DNA of 16,597 nt from Thermoplasmata archaeon (lineage in GTDB: Archaea; Thermoplasmatota; Thermoplasmata; Thermoplasmatales; Thermoplasmataceae), in contig JAKAAA010000013.1 of NCBI GenBank assembly GCA_021797295.1, forward strand, positions 1 through 16,597, given 5' to 3'. The translations under genes were made by a program, and so were the position numbers. Under the pieces are notes generated by a model. That model worked only from the letters and a program-made list of their open reading frames with translations, searched no databases and was not told the DNA's origin. Shown one piece after another: positions 14,533 through 16,597 of this stretch (position 1 is the stretch's first letter; each line of letters opens with the position of its first letter).

Positions 14533-15563
14533 TGGATATCACCTCTTTCCTCGCTAATATACCATGGTTCCTGTTCATACAGGTTTCCCATCATGGTGCT
14601 CTTATCAGGCTTCGGTGCCTTTTCATATTTGTCTATAAGCTGTGATGTTGTTTCTTCCATATCTTTGTTTATATCATCTATGTCCTTATCGGTCAGTATA
14701 GCCATATCCTTCAGTATTTTCTGGCTGACGGTTACGGGATCTTTTTCTCCTCCTTCAACAACCGTTGTTGTCCTGTATTTATTAGGATCGTCCGCTGTGG
14801 AATGTGGCCCCATTCTGTAGGTCATTGCCTCTATCAGTAAAGGTCCAGACTCGGCATTTTCAAGGGCCTTCCTGGTTTCACGGTAAACTTCTATGAAATT
14901 TGTTCCATCTATTCTTACTCCGTTAAACCCGTAAGCTTCAGCCTTTTTGTAAATAGCACCCTTTGTTTCCTCATATGTCTGATTGAATGCCTTATCCTCC
15001 GTGGGGTATGTGGGAACAGATATTGCAAACTGATTATTTTCAACAAAAAATACCATGGGTAGATTATAAACCCCGGCAAAATTCATTGCAACATGGAAAT
15101 CCGGGGTGGATGTAGCACCATCCCCGAATGTTGTTATTACGGAGCCATTCTGCTTTCTGTACTTTTTTGCATAGGCAATTCCTGTTGCCGATGTTAAATG
15201 CCCGGCAACAGGTGTTATTACCGCCCCAATATTATATTTCTTCAATGAAAAATGATCAGGCATATCCCTCCCTATTTCATTGTCGGTTGCCGTTGCAAAT
15301 ACCTGTGAGAGTATGGTATCCATAGGAATCCCCATCTGGAGAAGTACCCCGAAATCTCTGTAATACGGATAAAAGAAATCTTCTTCCCTTATGGCCATTC
15401 CCAGACCAATATGGATAGCTTCATGCCCCATCAATGGTATGTAAAATGGCAAAAAACCCTGCCTGCTCGCATTGAGCATTTTTTTATCAAAAAGCCTTTC
15501 CATTACAATGTTTTTATATGCTGTCAGCAAACCTTCCTTACTAATATCAGTTTCCTCAATCAT
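14529..15563 (-). CDS. 2-oxoacid dehydrogenase E1 component, alpha subunit
   Basis: Binds thiamine diphosphate together with E1-beta in an alpha2-beta2 tetramer. In 344 residues: FYIPLMGHEAIHIGLGMAI (40-58), PYYRDFGVLLQMG (66-78), the GDG...NN ThDP motif (Gly147-Asp148-Gly149 to Asn176-Asn177, in FFVENNQFAISVP), IDGTNFIEVY (218-227) and the active-site loop YRMGPHSTADDPNKYR (249-264). The latter, and FYYREHG-like PYYRDFG, place it with branched-chain 2-oxoacid (BCKDH-like) E1 rather than homodimeric E1; pyruvate is also possible, as the T. acidophilum complex takes both kinds of substrate. It starts 8 bases inside the end of lipA, with GAGGGGT five to eleven bases before ATG 15563, so lipA and E1-alpha are translated from one message. 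Confidence 0.95.
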   Translation of the reverse strand: MIEETDISKEGLLTAYKNIVMERLFDKKMLNASRQGFLPFYIPLMGHEAIHIGLGMAIREEDFFYPYYRDFGVLLQMGIPMDTILSQVFATATDNEIGRDMPDHFSLKKYNIGAVITPVAGHLTSATGIAYAKKYRKQNGSVITTFGDGATSTPDFHVAMNFAGVYNLPMVFFVENNQFAISVPTYPTEDKAFNQTYEETKGAIYKKAEAYGFNGVRIDGTNFIEVYRETRKALENAESGPLLIEAMTYRMGPHSTADDPNKYRTTTVVEGGEKDPVTVSQKILKDMAILTDKDIDDINKDMEETTSQLIDKYEKAPKPDKSTMMGNLYEQEPWYISEERGDIQ

Positions 15564-16413
15564 TTTTACCCCTCATTTTAATAAATCCCTCGGCTGCTCT
15601 GTAAGATGTTCTCACCAGTGGCCCTGAGGCAACAAAGGAAAATCCAAGTTCATAGCCCTTCTCCTCAAAGGATTTGAATCTTTCCATGGATGAATATTCC
15701 TTAACTTCCAGCTGTTTCTTGCTAGGCCTCAGGTACTGTCCCACTGTCAAAATCTCAACTCCGGCATTTCTAAGATCCTTCATGGCATCAATTACCTCCC
15801 CATCAGTTTCACCGAGGCCAATCATTATTGATGATTTTGTTATTGCCTTTTTATCATTCTCTTTTATGTATTTAAGCACCGCCAAGCTCTGTTCGTATCC
15901 TGCCCTGGGATCACGCACAGAACCAGTTAACCTCCTTACAGTTTCAATGTTATGCGCTATTACATCCGGACCTGATTCTATTATCCTGTCAATATCCTCA
16001 TGATTGCCGCTGAAATCCGGGATTAAAACCTCTATTTTTATTCCAAGCTCCTTTACTTTTTTCACTACAGCAGCAAATGCCGAAGATCCCCTATCAGGAA
16101 GATCATCCCTGTCAACAGATGTTATCACCACATAATCAAGTCCCATTAATTTTACAGATTCATATACTTTTTCGGGTTCCATGGGGTCCAGAGGTATCAT
16201 ATTTCCATGGGTAACTGCACAGAACCTGCAACCACGGGAACAGTTGGAGCCCAGTATCATAAATGTTGCAGTTCCACTTTCCCAGCATTCGCTGATGTTG
16301 GGGCAATGTGCTTCTTCGCAAACCGTATAAAGATCTCTGGATGCCAGGGTATTCTTTATGAATGTATAGCGTTCTCCTGTGGGCAATTTCACCTTATACG
16401 GCACTTTCATCAT
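15556..16413 (-). CDS. lipA: Lipoyl synthase LipA (radical SAM)
   Basis: Inserts two sulfur atoms into protein-bound octanoyl groups to make lipoyl-E2. The 285 residues show both iron-sulfur cluster sets: the auxiliary cluster CEEAHCPNISEC (Cys32, Cys37, Cys43) and the radical-SAM CSRGCRFC (Cys58, Cys62, Cys65). Also seen are TSVDRDDLPDRGSSAFA, HNIETVRRLTGSVRDPRAGYEQSL, GLGETDGEV, LTVGQYLRPS and the C-terminal RTSYRAAE with Ser270, the serine that ligates the sacrificed auxiliary cluster. Most family members have RSSYHA there, so this is a mild variant. The start at 16413 is favoured by a TATA box TTTATATA 22-29 bases upstream and lack of a Shine-Dalgarno. As first gene it heads the lipA-E1a-E1b-E2-E3-lipB operon. 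Confidence 0.95.
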   Translation of the reverse strand: MMKVPYKVKLPTGERYTFIKNTLASRDLYTVCEEAHCPNISECWESGTATFMILGSNCSRGCRFCAVTHGNMIPLDPMEPEKVYESVKLMGLDYVVITSVDRDDLPDRGSSAFAAVVKKVKELGIKIEVLIPDFSGNHEDIDRIIESGPDVIAHNIETVRRLTGSVRDPRAGYEQSLAVLKYIKENDKKAITKSSIMIGLGETDGEVIDAMKDLRNAGVEILTVGQYLRPSKKQLEVKEYSSMERFKSFEEKGYELGFSFVASGPLVRTSYRAAEGFIKMRGKND

Positions 16414-16434
16414 GGGTCATCCATTAGTAGAAAA

Positions 16435-16442
16435 TATATAAA
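16435..16442 (-). promoter_or_regulatory. TATA box of the lipA-2-oxoacid dehydrogenase operon
   Basis: On the minus strand TTTATATA lies 22-29 bases before ATG 16413, the leaderless position. It is the only clear promoter I see for the six genes that follow, since all internal gene borders are overlaps or gaps of 13 bases or fewer. Confidence 0.6.
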
Positions 16443-16474
16443 CTTCGCGTTATTAACATTAACAAGTGCCCAGT

Positions 16475-16488
16475 ATTCTACATAGAAT
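16475..16488. repeat. Short inverted repeat upstream of the lipA promoter
   Basis: ATTCTA-CA-TAGAAT has perfect 6-base arms and lies 62-75 bases before the lipA start, between the folP stop and the lipA TATA box. It could be a regulator site for the dehydrogenase operon; a repeat of this size in AT-rich DNA may be chance. Confidence 0.3.
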
Positions 16489-16499
16489 TAGACAGTTCA

Positions 16500-16597
16500 T
16501 CATTCTTCAATATACCGGTACATCTTTATGGCATCCCTGTTTGGCACAACATCATGTACCCGGATAATGTCAACCCCGTTAAGACTCAGGTAAATGG
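16500..16597 (-). CDS. folP: Dihydropteroate synthase, C-terminal fragment (partial)
   Basis: The minus strand from the right edge to TGA (16500-16502) reads 31 residues, containing LNGVDIIRVHDVVPNRDAIK and ending KMYRYIEE. The (G)xDIxRVHDV segment is the last strand of the dihydropteroate synthase barrel, where Arg and His contact the pterin diphosphate; the following helix matches DAIKMY of the family. The rest lies beyond the window. The enzyme joins p-aminobenzoate to a pterin diphosphate in folate synthesis. It lies 86 bases upstream of lipA on the same strand, but lipA has its own promoter. The methanopterin-type relatives in some archaea have a similar barrel, so the exact pathway is open. 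Confidence 0.8.
   Translation of the reverse strand, partial: IYLSLNGVDIIRVHDVVPNRDAIKMYRYIEE

Noticed and set aside
12919..14820. Several long plus-strand open frames opposite the E2, E1-beta and E1-alpha genes
   Set aside because: They are antisense to genes with unmistakable catalytic motifs, show no recognisable domain and have low-complexity Ser/Phe/Leu composition typical of shadow frames.
1..16597. CRISPR arrays, insertion sequences, tRNA or rRNA genes
   Set aside because: No regularly spaced repeats, transposase-like frames, terminal repeats with target duplications, or T-loop (GGTTCRANTCC-like) sequences were seen on either strand.

Overview
The window looks like a piece of a thermoacidophilic archaeal chromosome, most likely Thermoplasmatales (Ferroplasma, Acidiplasma, Picrophilus or a relative). 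The evidence is a moderately AT-rich sequence, archaeal-type information genes (two-repeat tRNA-splicing endonuclease, archaeal S2, RNA polymerase subunit K, split GMP synthase), TATA boxes about 25-30 bases before many start codons (leaderless messages), and Shine-Dalgarno sites only for genes inside operons. The genus is inferred, not proved. The DNA is gene-dense, with no rRNA, tRNA, CRISPR array or mobile element seen.

Left part (1-5839): the tail of an unidentified gene, then endA (+), convergent with an rpsB-guaAb unit transcribed leftward (guaAb first). A two-TM potassium channel with an RCK domain (+) diverges from guaAb. It is convergent with a two-gene unit made of a stand-alone RAM (Lrp ligand-binding) protein and a small three-TM protein. 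Then comes a leftward pair, a DUF1059 zinc-binding-like protein coupled to hisS by an ATGA overlap.

Middle (5840-10485), all rightward and mostly single-gene units with their own promoters: an NAD-dependent sugar-nucleotide epimerase, an HPP-family membrane protein, metG with a fused tRNA-binding domain, the 59-codon rpoK, and a PduO-type cobalamin adenosyltransferase.

Right part (10469-16413): a compact leftward operon of six genes that appears to run from one promoter: lipA, E1-alpha, E1-beta, E2, E3 (lpd) and lipB. It encodes a whole 2-oxoacid dehydrogenase complex together with the octanoyltransferase and lipoyl synthase that would build its lipoyl cofactor. The window ends in the 3' end of a dihydropteroate synthase gene (folP) upstream of lipA.

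The points most worth a second look are the lipoylation genes built into the dehydrogenase operon of an archaeon (where does the octanoyl group come from?), a near-perfect internal ribosome binding site and ATG inside the potassium channel gene that would give a free RCK domain as in MthK, the orphan rpoK, and a perfect inverted repeat over the HPP gene's TATA box.
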